Part shown: positions 1-7,461 of the stretch, in pieces
Position numbering within the stretch: the stretch's first letter is position 1
How the letters are laid out: every line of letters begins with the position of its first letter
Assembly (NCBI RefSeq): GCF_045762675.1
Contig: NZ_JBJDLK010000006.1
Coordinates: forward strand, 1-64,000
Source of the DNA: Elizabethkingia meningoseptica_A
GTDB lineage: Bacteria > Bacteroidota > Bacteroidia > Flavobacteriales > Weeksellaceae
Direction of reading: 5' to 3'
Length of the DNA: 64,000 nt
Translations under genes and position numbers: made by a program
The notes under the pieces: model-generated
The model's input: only the letters and a program-made list of their open reading frames with translations
What the model was told of the DNA's origin: nothing
Database searches by the model: none

Positions 1-536
1 TCAATTATTTTCCTTTGGGTTTGGATTCTTTTGTCAATTGAAAAAAGAAAAGATGAAATTTTTTCCTGCTCATCCATTAAAGGAACTGATAGATATATTT
101 CTGATAAATCAGTAGAATTAATCGCAGGATAACTTGTACCTGTACATCTTTCAATTACTTTGTCAACAAATTTTTGATTGTGTAAATACTGAAAAATAAA
201 TTGAGGGTTTTGTATAGTTCTTATTTGGGCGTAACCAGTAGATGCTACATAATTACCACTCAAATTAAAAAAGAAATTATTCTTTTGATAAGGTCTTACC
301 ATTTGGAACAAAATATCTTCACTTCTTAATATACGTTGTGCTCTACTAGGAGCTTCATAAGAAGTTATTTTGTTTTCTTTTATTAAAACGCCATCAATAA
401 CACTTTCCAAATCAACATATACAAATGAATTTGGAAGGATTGAGTTCTTAGGATTTATTTCGCAAACATCACCCAACTTTTTCACTTCCCACTCTTCGTC
501 AAACCCTGGAAATCGTAAATTAGGAAAGTAGACGAT
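1..536 (-). CDS. hsdS: HsdS N-terminal half without start codon (probable silent cassette), cut by window edge
   Basis: The reverse strand is open from 536 to the window edge. It encodes the usual start of a type I restriction specificity subunit (NLRFPGFDEEW then EVKKLGDVCEIN), one target-recognition domain (LFQMVRPYQKNNFFF; CTGTSYPAINSTDLSEI) and the start of the central conserved helix (MDEQEKISSFLFSIDKRIQTQRK). HsdS supplies DNA sequence recognition to the HsdM/HsdR complex. An in-frame TAA lies at 537-539, and no ATG, GTG or TTG precedes the conserved NLRFPGF motif. The cassette therefore cannot start translation where an HsdS should. With the tyrosine recombinase next door, this fits an unexpressed cassette that is swapped by inversion into an expressed hsdS. 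HsdM and the active HsdS would lie left of the window. The family call is firm; the silent-cassette role is inferred. Confidence 0.88.
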   Translation of the reverse strand, partial: MVYFPNLRFPGFDEEWEVKKLGDVCEINPKNSILPNSFVYVDLESVIDGVLIKENKITSYEAPSRAQRILRSEDILFQMVRPYQKNNFFFNLSGNYVASTGYAQIRTIQNPQFIFQYLHNQKFVDKVIERCTGTSYPAINSTDLSEIYLSVPLMDEQEKISSFLFSIDKRIQTQRKII

Positions 537-607
537 TTATAATCCCCAATTCTTTATTTCATAACTTTTATGATTAGATAAAAAATTCATTAAAAATCAA
601 AAAAATT

Positions 608-1534
608 ATGACAAAAAAGAAAACATTCGCTGAAATCGCTGAACATTGGAAGAACGATAAAAAGCTGTATGTAAAAAAATCAACCTTTTCGGCTTATGTG
701 CTGTTGCTGGAAAACCATCTATTACCAAAGTTTAAAGATTATTCTGAGATTCAAGATGAAGATGTTCAGAAATTTGTATTTCAAAAACTGGAGCAGGGAT
801 TAAGTCAGAAAAGTATCAAAGACATTCTTATTGTCCTAAAAATGGTATTAAAATTTGGAGCAAAGAATAAATGGATTGAGTTCGTCAATTTTGATGTACA
901 ATATCCTACGGTAAGGGAAACAAACGCCATTGAAGTTTTGAGCAGAACACATCAGAAAAAAGTAATGAGCTATATTCAGGAACATTTTACCTTTAGAAAT
1001 CTGGGCGTTTATATCTGTCTCTGTTCAGGAATGCGGATTGGTGAGATTTGCGCCCTTACGTGGGAGGATATTGATACTGATAATGGAATTATTAATATTC
1101 GTAAAACCATCCAAAGAATCTACTTGATTGAAAATGGAGAACGCAAAACCGAACTTCTTATTGACACCCCAAAAACAAAAAACTCAACTCGTGAAATTCC
1201 AATTACCAGAGAACTTTTGAGAATGCTGAAACCTTTTAAGAAAATTGTAAATCCCGCATTTTTTGTTTTAACCAATGATTCCAAACCCACAGAGCCGAGA
1301 ACCTACCGAAGTTATTATAAAAACCTAATGCGATACTTAGAAATTCCGGATATTAAATTTCATGGATTACGTCATAGTTTTGCTACAAGGTGCATTGAGA
1401 GCAATTGTGACTACAAAACAGTAAGCGTTCTACTGGGACATTCCAATATTAGCACCACCTTGAATTTGTATGTTCATCCTAATCTGGAACAGAAGAAAAA
1501 AGCAATTGACCAAATGTTTAAAGCTCTCAAATAA
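608..1534 (+). CDS. Tyrosine recombinase/integrase next to hsdS
   Basis: This 308-residue protein is a tyrosine site-specific recombinase with an N-terminal SAM-like DNA-binding domain (about residues 5-100) and a catalytic domain. The full catalytic set is visible: Arg143 in SGMRIGEICAL, Lys189/191 in the TPKTKNSTREIP hairpin, His252-x-x-Arg255 in HGLRHSFATR, His278 in LLGHSN and Tyr288 in LNLYVH. It lies between a start-less hsdS on the opposite strand and hsdR on the same strand. In Bacteroidota, recombinases in this position often invert hsdS segments to change methylation specificity. It could instead be the integrase of a small island, but no att-like repeats were seen. All catalytic residues are present, so it should be active. 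Confidence 0.92.
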   Translation: MTKKKTFAEIAEHWKNDKKLYVKKSTFSAYVLLLENHLLPKFKDYSEIQDEDVQKFVFQKLEQGLSQKSIKDILIVLKMVLKFGAKNKWIEFVNFDVQYPTVRETNAIEVLSRTHQKKVMSYIQEHFTFRNLGVYICLCSGMRIGEICALTWEDIDTDNGIINIRKTIQRIYLIENGERKTELLIDTPKTKNSTREIPITRELLRMLKPFKKIVNPAFFVLTNDSKPTEPRTYRSYYKNLMRYLEIPDIKFHGLRHSFATRCIESNCDYKTVSVLLGHSNISTTLNLYVHPNLEQKKKAIDQMFKALK

Positions 1535-1577
1535 TTGCACTCATCATACATTATTTATTAAATTTGAAGGAACAATT

Positions 1578-1614
1578 AAAATTTTGTCAGATATAAAAAA
1601 TCTGACAAAATTTT
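1578..1614. repeat. 15-bp perfect inverted repeat between recombinase and hsdR
   Basis: Arms at 1578-1592 and 1600-1614 (AAAATTTTGTCAGAT and its exact complement) are separated by 7 bases, and a further T follows the right arm. It may be an AT-rich bidirectional terminator after the recombinase gene. The long perfect symmetry would also suit an operator or a recombinase binding site controlling hsdR. Confidence 0.7.
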
Positions 1615-1634
1615 TATAAACATAACACCAAAGA

Positions 1635-4499
1635 ATGTCAAGTCAACCTGAATATATTTTAGAGCAGAAATTAGTTGAACAATTACAGCAATTAGGCCAT
1701 AAAAAAGTAAAAATCTGTAATGAAAATGATCTGATTAAAAATCTAAAAATACAACTCGAAATTCATAATAAAAAAACATTCTCTGAAAAAGAATTTGAAA
1801 AAATCCTCAATCATCTTTCCAAAGGAAATGTTTTCGAGAAGGCAAAAATTCTTCGAGATAAGTTTCATTTTATAAAAGATGACGGAAGTTCAGAATGGAT
1901 TGAGTTTATCAGTCAGGATCACTGGTGTCAGAATCAATTTCAGGTGACCAATCAGATTTCTCAGGAGGGCAGCTATAAAAACAGATATGATGTAACTATT
2001 CTCATCAACGGATTACCTCTGGTACAGATTGAGCTGAAACGTCGCGGTCTGGAAATGAAGGAAGCTTTTAACCAAATCAACCGTTACCATCATCAGTCCT
2101 TTAATTCAGGAAGCGGATTGTTCAATTATGTTCAGCTATTTATTATCAGTAACGGAGTTAATACGAAATATTATTCGAACAACGCAAAGCAGACCTTTAA
2201 GCAAACCTTCTTCTGGTCTGATGAACATAACAATAACATAACGCAGTTGGAACTTTTTGCACAGGCATTTTTAGAACCTTGCCATATTGCTAAAATGATT
2301 ACCAAATATATCGTTTTGAATGAAACGAATAAAATATTGATGGTTCTGAGACCATATCAATATTATGCTGTTGAGAAAATTGTTGACCGGGTAAGAAATA
2401 CCGATAAAAACGGTTTTATCTGGCATACAACAGGTTCGGGAAAAACATTGACATCCTTTAAAGCCAGTCAGATTCTGAAAGAAATTCCGAAAGTAGAGAA
2501 AGTTGTTTTTGTGGTTGACAGAAAAGATTTGGATTATCAGACCCAAAAAGAATTCGATGCCTTTGAAAAAGGAAGTGTTGATGCGACTGAAAATACTGCC
2601 CATTTAGTAAAACAACTTTCGGATAGTACAAAACTGATTGTTACCACTTTACAAAAACTCAATACCGCGATTACCAAAGAAAAGCATGGTAACAAAATAG
2701 AAAAACTGAAAGACAAGAAAGTGGTTTTTATTTTCGATGAATGCCACAGAAGCCAGTTTGGAGATACGCATCAGAATATTAAAAAATATTTTAAGAATGC
2801 CCAAATGATTGGCTTTACGGGAACTCCGATTTCAGAAGTCAATTCAATCGGGAAAATAGACGGAGCTCCGGCAACCACTAACAGGCTTTTTGAAGATTGT
2901 CTGCACAAATATGTGATTACAGATGCAATTCGTGACGATAATGTTTTGAAGTTTTCTGTGGAATATGTGGGAAGATACAAGGAAAAAGAAGGAAGCAATA
3001 CTTACATAGATACGGATGTGGAGGCAATAGATACGCAGGAACTTTTGGAAAGTCCGAAACGTCTTGAAAAAATTGCCGATTATCTTATCGCAGAATATGG
3101 AAGAAAAACACATAGCGGCACCTTTAATGCAATGTTTTGTGTAAGCAGTATTGATGTTTTGCAGAAATATTATGACCTTTTTCAGAAAAAGAAAGAAGAA
3201 GGTAAGCATCAGTTAAAGATTGCTACTATTTTCAGCTATGGAACCAATGAGGAATCAAAAGATGCAGATGGAAATTATGACGAGCACGAGTTCCGAATGG
3301 TTGCAGAACCACAGGCTCAATATGGAGATTCTCACAGCAGAAATGCCTTAGAAAGGTATATTGCTCATTACAATGAAATGTTTGGAACGAACTTCTCCAC
3401 AAAAGATTCCCAGACTTTTTACAACTATTATAATGATGTTGCCAAAAGAGTTCGTAGTAAAGAAGTTGATCTAATCATTGTTGTCAATATGTTTCTCACA
3501 GGATTTGACAGCCCGCAACTGAATACTTTATTTGTAGATAAAAACCTGAAACATCACGGATTGATTCAGGCATTTTCCCGTACCAACAGACTTTTAGGCG
3601 AAAAAAAATCGCAAGGTAATATTGTTTGTTTCCGAAATCTTAAATCGGCAACTGATGATGCCGTTACGCTGTTTTCCAATAAAGAAGCGATTCAGGAAAT
3701 CATCATCCATCCCATCGAAGATTATATTGAGCTTTTCAATTCTGCTTTAGAAACACTAAAATTAGTTGCACCTGAAGTTGACAGTGTCAACAACTATCAA
3801 ACCGAACAGGAAAAGTTTGAGTTTATTACTGCCTTCCGTGAACTAATGCGTGTCCTGAATGTTTTAAAATCATTTGCAGATTTTGATTTTGACAAATTGG
3901 AAATGACCGAGTATGAATTTGATGGCTACAAAAGTAAATATCTTGATATGTGGTCTGAAATGAAAGGAGGAAATAATGGTGGTGAAGGAAAAGTAAGTAT
4001 TCTGGATGATGTAGATTTTGAATTGGAATTAATTCATCGTGATGAAATAAATGTAAGTTATATACTTTCATTATTAGCTAATCTCGCTGACTCCAATCTG
4101 AAAGGTAATAAACTGGAACAAAAGAAAAAAGAAATCAGGGATATTCTTTCCGGAGATGCTAAGCTGAGAAGCAAAAAAGAACTGATAGAGAAATTTATAG
4201 AAGAAAATCTGCCTCATATTTCTGACGGCAATAATGTAAATGAAGAATTTGAGAAATTCTGGAATAATGAAAAAATATCTGCTTTTGACAAAATTGCTAC
4301 TGAAGAATCTTTGAATAAAGACAAATTCAGAGATGCTATTGATGATTTTCTTTTCACGTCCAAAACACCTAAAATTAGTGATACTTTAAAACTTCTTGAA
4401 ATAAAACCTAAGCTTACTGAAAGGAATAATATCGGAAGGAGAATTATTCAGAAAGTACAGGATTTTGTTGATGTATTTATTGATGGAGTCAACGCCTGA
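1635..4499 (+). CDS. hsdR: Type I restriction enzyme R subunit
   Basis: This 954-residue protein is the motor and nuclease subunit of a type I restriction-modification complex. It cuts unmodified DNA after ATP-driven translocation. Visible features: the PD-(D/E)XK nuclease (Asp119 in NRYDVTIL, Glu133-Leu-Lys135, then Gln147-x3-Tyr151), helicase motif I TTGSGKT (265-271), the DECH box (368-371), motif III GFTGTP (393-398) and a motif VI-like segment (GLIQAFSRTNRLLG). Length is normal for the family and no motif is missing, so it should be intact. It begins 100 bases after the recombinase gene with the inverted repeat between them, so it may have its own promoter. The partner hsdM is outside the window. 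Confidence 0.96.
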   Translation: MSSQPEYILEQKLVEQLQQLGHKKVKICNENDLIKNLKIQLEIHNKKTFSEKEFEKILNHLSKGNVFEKAKILRDKFHFIKDDGSSEWIEFISQDHWCQNQFQVTNQISQEGSYKNRYDVTILINGLPLVQIELKRRGLEMKEAFNQINRYHHQSFNSGSGLFNYVQLFIISNGVNTKYYSNNAKQTFKQTFFWSDEHNNNITQLELFAQAFLEPCHIAKMITKYIVLNETNKILMVLRPYQYYAVEKIVDRVRNTDKNGFIWHTTGSGKTLTSFKASQILKEIPKVEKVVFVVDRKDLDYQTQKEFDAFEKGSVDATENTAHLVKQLSDSTKLIVTTLQKLNTAITKEKHGNKIEKLKDKKVVFIFDECHRSQFGDTHQNIKKYFKNAQMIGFTGTPISEVNSIGKIDGAPATTNRLFEDCLHKYVITDAIRDDNVLKFSVEYVGRYKEKEGSNTYIDTDVEAIDTQELLESPKRLEKIADYLIAEYGRKTHSGTFNAMFCVSSIDVLQKYYDLFQKKKEEGKHQLKIATIFSYGTNEESKDADGNYDEHEFRMVAEPQAQYGDSHSRNALERYIAHYNEMFGTNFSTKDSQTFYNYYNDVAKRVRSKEVDLIIVVNMFLTGFDSPQLNTLFVDKNLKHHGLIQAFSRTNRLLGEKKSQGNIVCFRNLKSATDDAVTLFSNKEAIQEIIIHPIEDYIELFNSALETLKLVAPEVDSVNNYQTEQEKFEFITAFRELMRVLNVLKSFADFDFDKLEMTEYEFDGYKSKYLDMWSEMKGGNNGGEGKVSILDDVDFELELIHRDEINVSYILSLLANLADSNLKGNKLEQKKKEIRDILSGDAKLRSKKELIEKFIEENLPHISDGNNVNEEFEKFWNNEKISAFDKIATEESLNKDKFRDAIDDFLFTSKTPKISDTLKLLEIKPKLTERNNIGRRIIQKVQDFVDVFIDGVNA

Positions 4500-4501
4500 T
4501 T

Positions 4502-4531
4502 AAAAAAGCTCAACATTCCTGTTGAGCTTTT
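4502..4531. terminator. Bidirectional hairpin terminator
   Basis: GCTCAAC (4508-4514) pairs with GTTGAGC (4521-4527) around a 6-base loop. It is flanked by A6 on the left and T4 on the right, so it works for hsdR on the plus strand and for the convergent XRE gene. Confidence 0.85.
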
Positions 4532-4549
4532 CATTTATACTATTTTAAA

Positions 4550-4948
4550 CTATTTCTTATGCATCAGTTTTTCCAGCCTTGCCATCATATCATCCTTTTC
4601 CTTTAGCATACGTTCATAAAGGGCGATTTTTTCTTCATGAAGTTGAATAATCTTCTCAATAGGATTGTTATTATTTACAATAACTCCTATTGCATTATCA
4701 TTAAAAGTACTTGATATAATATTGATAGCCTGCTCCTCATCAAAATTCTGAAATGCTTCCACCGGGATTTTCAATACTTCAGAAATTCTTTTCAATAAAG
4801 GGTCTTCAATAATTTCTTTCTGTTCCAGCAGAGAAACTTTCTTCTGGTTCCAGTCGTCCCCAAGGTCAAAAGCCAAAGCCTCCTGCTTGATCCCCAGCAT
4901 TTCCCTAAAGCGTTTCACATTCCGACCCTGATGTATTTTGTGTTCCAT
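4550..4948 (-). CDS. XRE-family transcriptional regulator with coiled-coil tail
   Basis: This 132-residue protein has an N-terminal lambda-repressor-like helix-turn-helix (residues about 9-60: NVKRFREMLGIKQEALAFDLG, then a variable DWNQKKVSLLEQ helix) and a charged C-terminal helix (about 95-130, EEKIALYERMLKEKDDMM) likely to form a dimerising coiled coil. It is convergent with hsdR and divergent from the NTPase/nuclease pair, from which 268 bases with a perfect 14-bp palindrome (5052-5065) separate it. It may repress itself and the divergent pair. Regulators of this shape are common in Bacteroidota, so the link to its neighbours is an inference. Confidence 0.85.
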   Translation of the reverse strand: MEHKIHQGRNVKRFREMLGIKQEALAFDLGDDWNQKKVSLLEQKEIIEDPLLKRISEVLKIPVEAFQNFDEEQAINIISSTFNDNAIGVIVNNNNPIEKIIQLHEEKIALYERMLKEKDDMMARLEKLMHKK

Positions 4949-5051
4949 GGCAAGTACCTTTTATAATGAGGTTAAATATAAAAAAATATCCACAAAAACA
5001 CGCCCTAAAACCTAACAATTAAATCTTTATTTTTTTCATTAAAATAGCTTT

Positions 5052-5065
5052 TACGGTTTACCGTA
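5052..5065. promoter_or_regulatory. Palindrome, candidate XRE operator
   Basis: TACGGTTTACCGTA is a perfect 6+2+6 palindrome in an otherwise AT-rich 268-base divergent intergenic region. It lies 104 bases upstream of the XRE gene and 152 bases upstream of the NTPase gene, a place where an autoregulatory operator would be expected. No second copy was noticed nearby. Confidence 0.5.
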
Positions 5066-5216
5066 TTGGGCGGAGTGGTGATTTTGGTTATATTTACAGC
5101 TAAAATACTCTAAAATAAACTTGTAGCATTTACATTATATACATACGATTATTTTAGTAAAGGGGACCGGTATAAAAGTCAAGTATTAAAATTAATAAAT
5201 TATCTAATAATTAAAT

Positions 5217-5660
5217 ATGAAGAAAATGTTTACTCTGCGTGGTGTAAGTAATTGTGGCAAATCCTCTAAGGTAAAAGATATTGCCAATTGGATTTTAGCA
5301 AATTACCCTCATGCTATAAATCATGGTATTGTTGTAACTACTGGAGACATAAAAGGGGTTTTAGAAATAAACAAACTTAAAATTGGATTTGTGTCTGCAG
5401 GGGATGATTATACTTGTGTTCAAGGAAACGATGATCTTTTAATCTCATTCCCAGACATTGATATCATTGTAAATACTTGTAGAACAAAAGGCATAACTCG
5501 TTCCCATTTAAATACTACTTACAATTCTTCTACAGGGTGGCTCGTTAGAAATATTCATGTAGCTAAATTTCAACCTTCAAACCCTGCTTTAGAACATATA
5601 CGAGATGTACAAATAATAGATGAACTACAAAGTTGGCTCACAGGATTAGAAAAAATATAA
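5217..5660 (+). CDS. Small P-loop NTPase-like protein paired with a nuclease
   Basis: This is a 147-residue soluble protein. A Walker A-type loop lies at the very N-terminus (residues 9-16, GVSNCGKS), preceded by a hydrophobic strand (MFTLR), as in P-loop kinases and AAA-like NTPases. No clear Walker B motif could be assigned; the hydrophobic run FPDIDIIVNTCRT (about residues 82-94) is the best candidate. I do not recognise a named family. The stop is one base from the next gene's ATG, so the two are almost certainly cotranscribed. The pairing with a predicted nuclease next to a restriction locus suggests a small defence or stress module, but no enzymatic role can be read from the sequence. 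Confidence 0.7.
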   Translation: MKKMFTLRGVSNCGKSSKVKDIANWILANYPHAINHGIVVTTGDIKGVLEINKLKIGFVSAGDDYTCVQGNDDLLISFPDIDIIVNTCRTKGITRSHLNTTYNSSTGWLVRNIHVAKFQPSNPALEHIRDVQIIDELQSWLTGLEKI

Positions 5661-5661
5661 T

Positions 5662-6567
5662 ATGCATTTATTTACACAATATAAGAATCAGTTAACAAGC
5701 TTAAAGGAAAAACCTTTTAAATTGGAAAAAGACATACAAATCCTTTTTGAAGCCAATTTAGAAACCATCCTTAATCTGAAACTAATAAAGTCAGAGTTCA
5801 CTATCAAAAACAGTCGTATAGACACCTTAGCCTTTGATGAAGAAAGCAAAGCGTTTGTTATTATAGAATACAAGCGTAGCCAGAATTACAGTGTTGTAGA
5901 TCAAGGTATTTCTTATTTGAATTTAATGCTCGAATACAAGGCCGATTTTATTATAGAATACAATGAGAGCCAAAAAGGAAATTTAAAACGTTCGGATGTT
6001 GACTGGTCACAAACGAAGGTTATTTTTGTATCACCATCTTTTACCGATTTTCAGAAAACCGCATCCAATTTCAAAGATTTGGCTATAGAATTATGGGAAA
6101 TAAAACAGTTTGAAAATGATGTTGTAGTGATTAATCCAATTAAAAAATCCAAATCAGCACCAAGTATCAGGCAAATCAATCAAAGTGAAAATTCGGAGAT
6201 TAGCAAAGTTACAAAAGAAATAAAAATTTATACTGAAGAAGACCATACCGCAGGCAAAAGCGATGATATTATAGAATTGTATGACACATACAAAAATGCT
6301 ATTCTAGCTCTATCTCCGGAGATAGAAATAGCACCTAAGAAAATGTACATTGCTTTTAAATTAAAGAACAATATTATAGACATTCGGGTTCAGCAAAAAA
6401 ATCTTATTCTGTGGTTAAACATGAAGAAAGGCACTCTGGATGATCCTAAAAAACTAACAACAGATGCTTCTGTTAAGGGACATTATGGAAATGGCGATTA
6501 TGAATTATCTGTAACGGATACTTCAAATTTAGAATATATCATGAGCCTAATAAAACAGGCTATTTAG
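5662..6567 (+). CDS. PD-(D/E)XK nuclease-like protein with C-terminal DUF5655 domain
   Basis: This 301-residue protein has an N-terminal restriction-endonuclease-like fold: Asp54 in SRIDTLAFD, then Glu69-Tyr-Lys71 in VIIEYKRS, then Gln81-x3-Tyr85. This is the same constellation as in HsdR-type nucleases. The C-terminal ~110 residues (DIIELYDTYKNAILAL ... GHYGNGDYELSVTDTSNLEYIMSLI) match the DUF5655 type of domain, usually found attached to such nuclease modules. It is a predicted metal-dependent nuclease acting on DNA or RNA. It follows the NTPase gene by one base and is followed by a clear terminator, so the two genes form a closed bicistron. Confidence 0.8.
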   Translation: MHLFTQYKNQLTSLKEKPFKLEKDIQILFEANLETILNLKLIKSEFTIKNSRIDTLAFDEESKAFVIIEYKRSQNYSVVDQGISYLNLMLEYKADFIIEYNESQKGNLKRSDVDWSQTKVIFVSPSFTDFQKTASNFKDLAIELWEIKQFENDVVVINPIKKSKSAPSIRQINQSENSEISKVTKEIKIYTEEDHTAGKSDDIIELYDTYKNAILALSPEIEIAPKKMYIAFKLKNNIIDIRVQQKNLILWLNMKKGTLDDPKKLTTDASVKGHYGNGDYELSVTDTSNLEYIMSLIKQAI

Positions 6568-6588
6568 GACATACAATAACTAAATCAT

Positions 6589-6619
6589 AAATGCCCTAAT
6601 CAAAATAATTGGGGCATTT
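6589..6619 (+). terminator. Rho-independent terminator after the nuclease gene
   Basis: AAATGCCCTAAT (6589-6600) pairs with ATTGGGGCATTT (6608-6619) around a 7-base loop, with one T-G wobble and trailing T residues. It closes the NTPase/nuclease bicistron and separates it from the next gene. Confidence 0.85.
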
Positions 6620-6634
6620 TATATTAAAATATAC

Positions 6635-7282
6635 ATGCAGACAATTACACTAATAAATACGAGACACCAATCATTGGGCGCATGTAATTCTGATATTCTA
6701 CTGGATATTTTTGAAATAATTAAACCTCAGGTTATTTTCCAGGAATTACCACCATCACATATAAATAAATCTCATGGAGGTTTAGAGTCTATTGCCATAT
6801 TCAGGTATAAAATAATGAATAAAATAGCTCATGTCTTGGTTGATTCCGAAAATATACCTAATGATCAATTCTTTAATGGATTAGAGAAAATGCATGCCAT
6901 GTTTAATACTCTTGATAGTGAAAACGGGGAATTGTATCGTAAATTGATAGATGATAATAAATTTAATATTTATAATTATGGTTTAGAATATCTAAACAGC
7001 AAACAAACAGAAGACTACAACCTTAAATTGGATAATATTATCCATAATTGTATACTGGAATTAGGCAAGATAGAATATTCAACTCTATATAAAAAATGGA
7101 TAGATATCCATAAACACAGAGAAGAAATCATGATTCAGAATATTTATAACTATAGCTCCGAAAACACTTTTTCTCAAGGTATATTTTTAATTGGTTCTGG
7201 ACATAGAAATTCAATCATTATGAAAATTAAAAACTATCATAAAAAATCGAATCATAAAATCAATTGGATTTTTGACCCGTAA
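6635..7282 (+). CDS. Hypothetical protein, possible TraB/ChaN-like fold
   Basis: This is a 215-residue protein without signal peptide or membrane segment. Two features recall the TraB/GumN/ChaN (Tiki-like) superfamily: an early strand with Arg-His (LINTRHQS) followed by QVIFQELPPS, and a late IFLIGSGHRNSIIMKIK, matching the family's terminal G-x-GH-x pattern. Members include metal-dependent peptidase- or haem-binding-like proteins, but substrates are mostly unknown and the match here is weak. Being lysine- and isoleucine-rich, it looks like accessory DNA, as do its upstream neighbours. Confidence 0.5.
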   Translation: MQTITLINTRHQSLGACNSDILLDIFEIIKPQVIFQELPPSHINKSHGGLESIAIFRYKIMNKIAHVLVDSENIPNDQFFNGLEKMHAMFNTLDSENGELYRKLIDDNKFNIYNYGLEYLNSKQTEDYNLKLDNIIHNCILELGKIEYSTLYKKWIDIHKHREEIMIQNIYNYSSENTFSQGIFLIGSGHRNSIIMKIKNYHKKSNHKINWIFDP

Positions 7283-7295
7283 TCTTCCATCATCC

Positions 7296-7445
7296 CTATT
7301 CATTCACCAATCCAATAGGATTATCCTCTTTTGGAAACTCATTTGCATTGACTTCTTGATGGATATTATCTACTTTCTGTATCGGGAAATAACTTCCAAC
7401 AATAAAATAAAAAAGCCAATATTTTCTATCAACATTCTTTACATG
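7296..7445 (-). pseudogene. Short coding-like relic without start codon
   Basis: The reverse strand holds a 49-codon open stretch between two stops. Its translation looks protein-like (VDRKYWLFYFIVGSYFP, then VNANEFPKEDNPIGLVNE) but has no ATG, GTG or TTG start. It fills the gap downstream of the Omp85-like gene. It is probably the last remnant of a deleted gene at the boundary of the accessory block. Chance openness cannot be excluded. Confidence 0.35.
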
Positions 7446-7461
7446 CTACTCTATTTCATGA

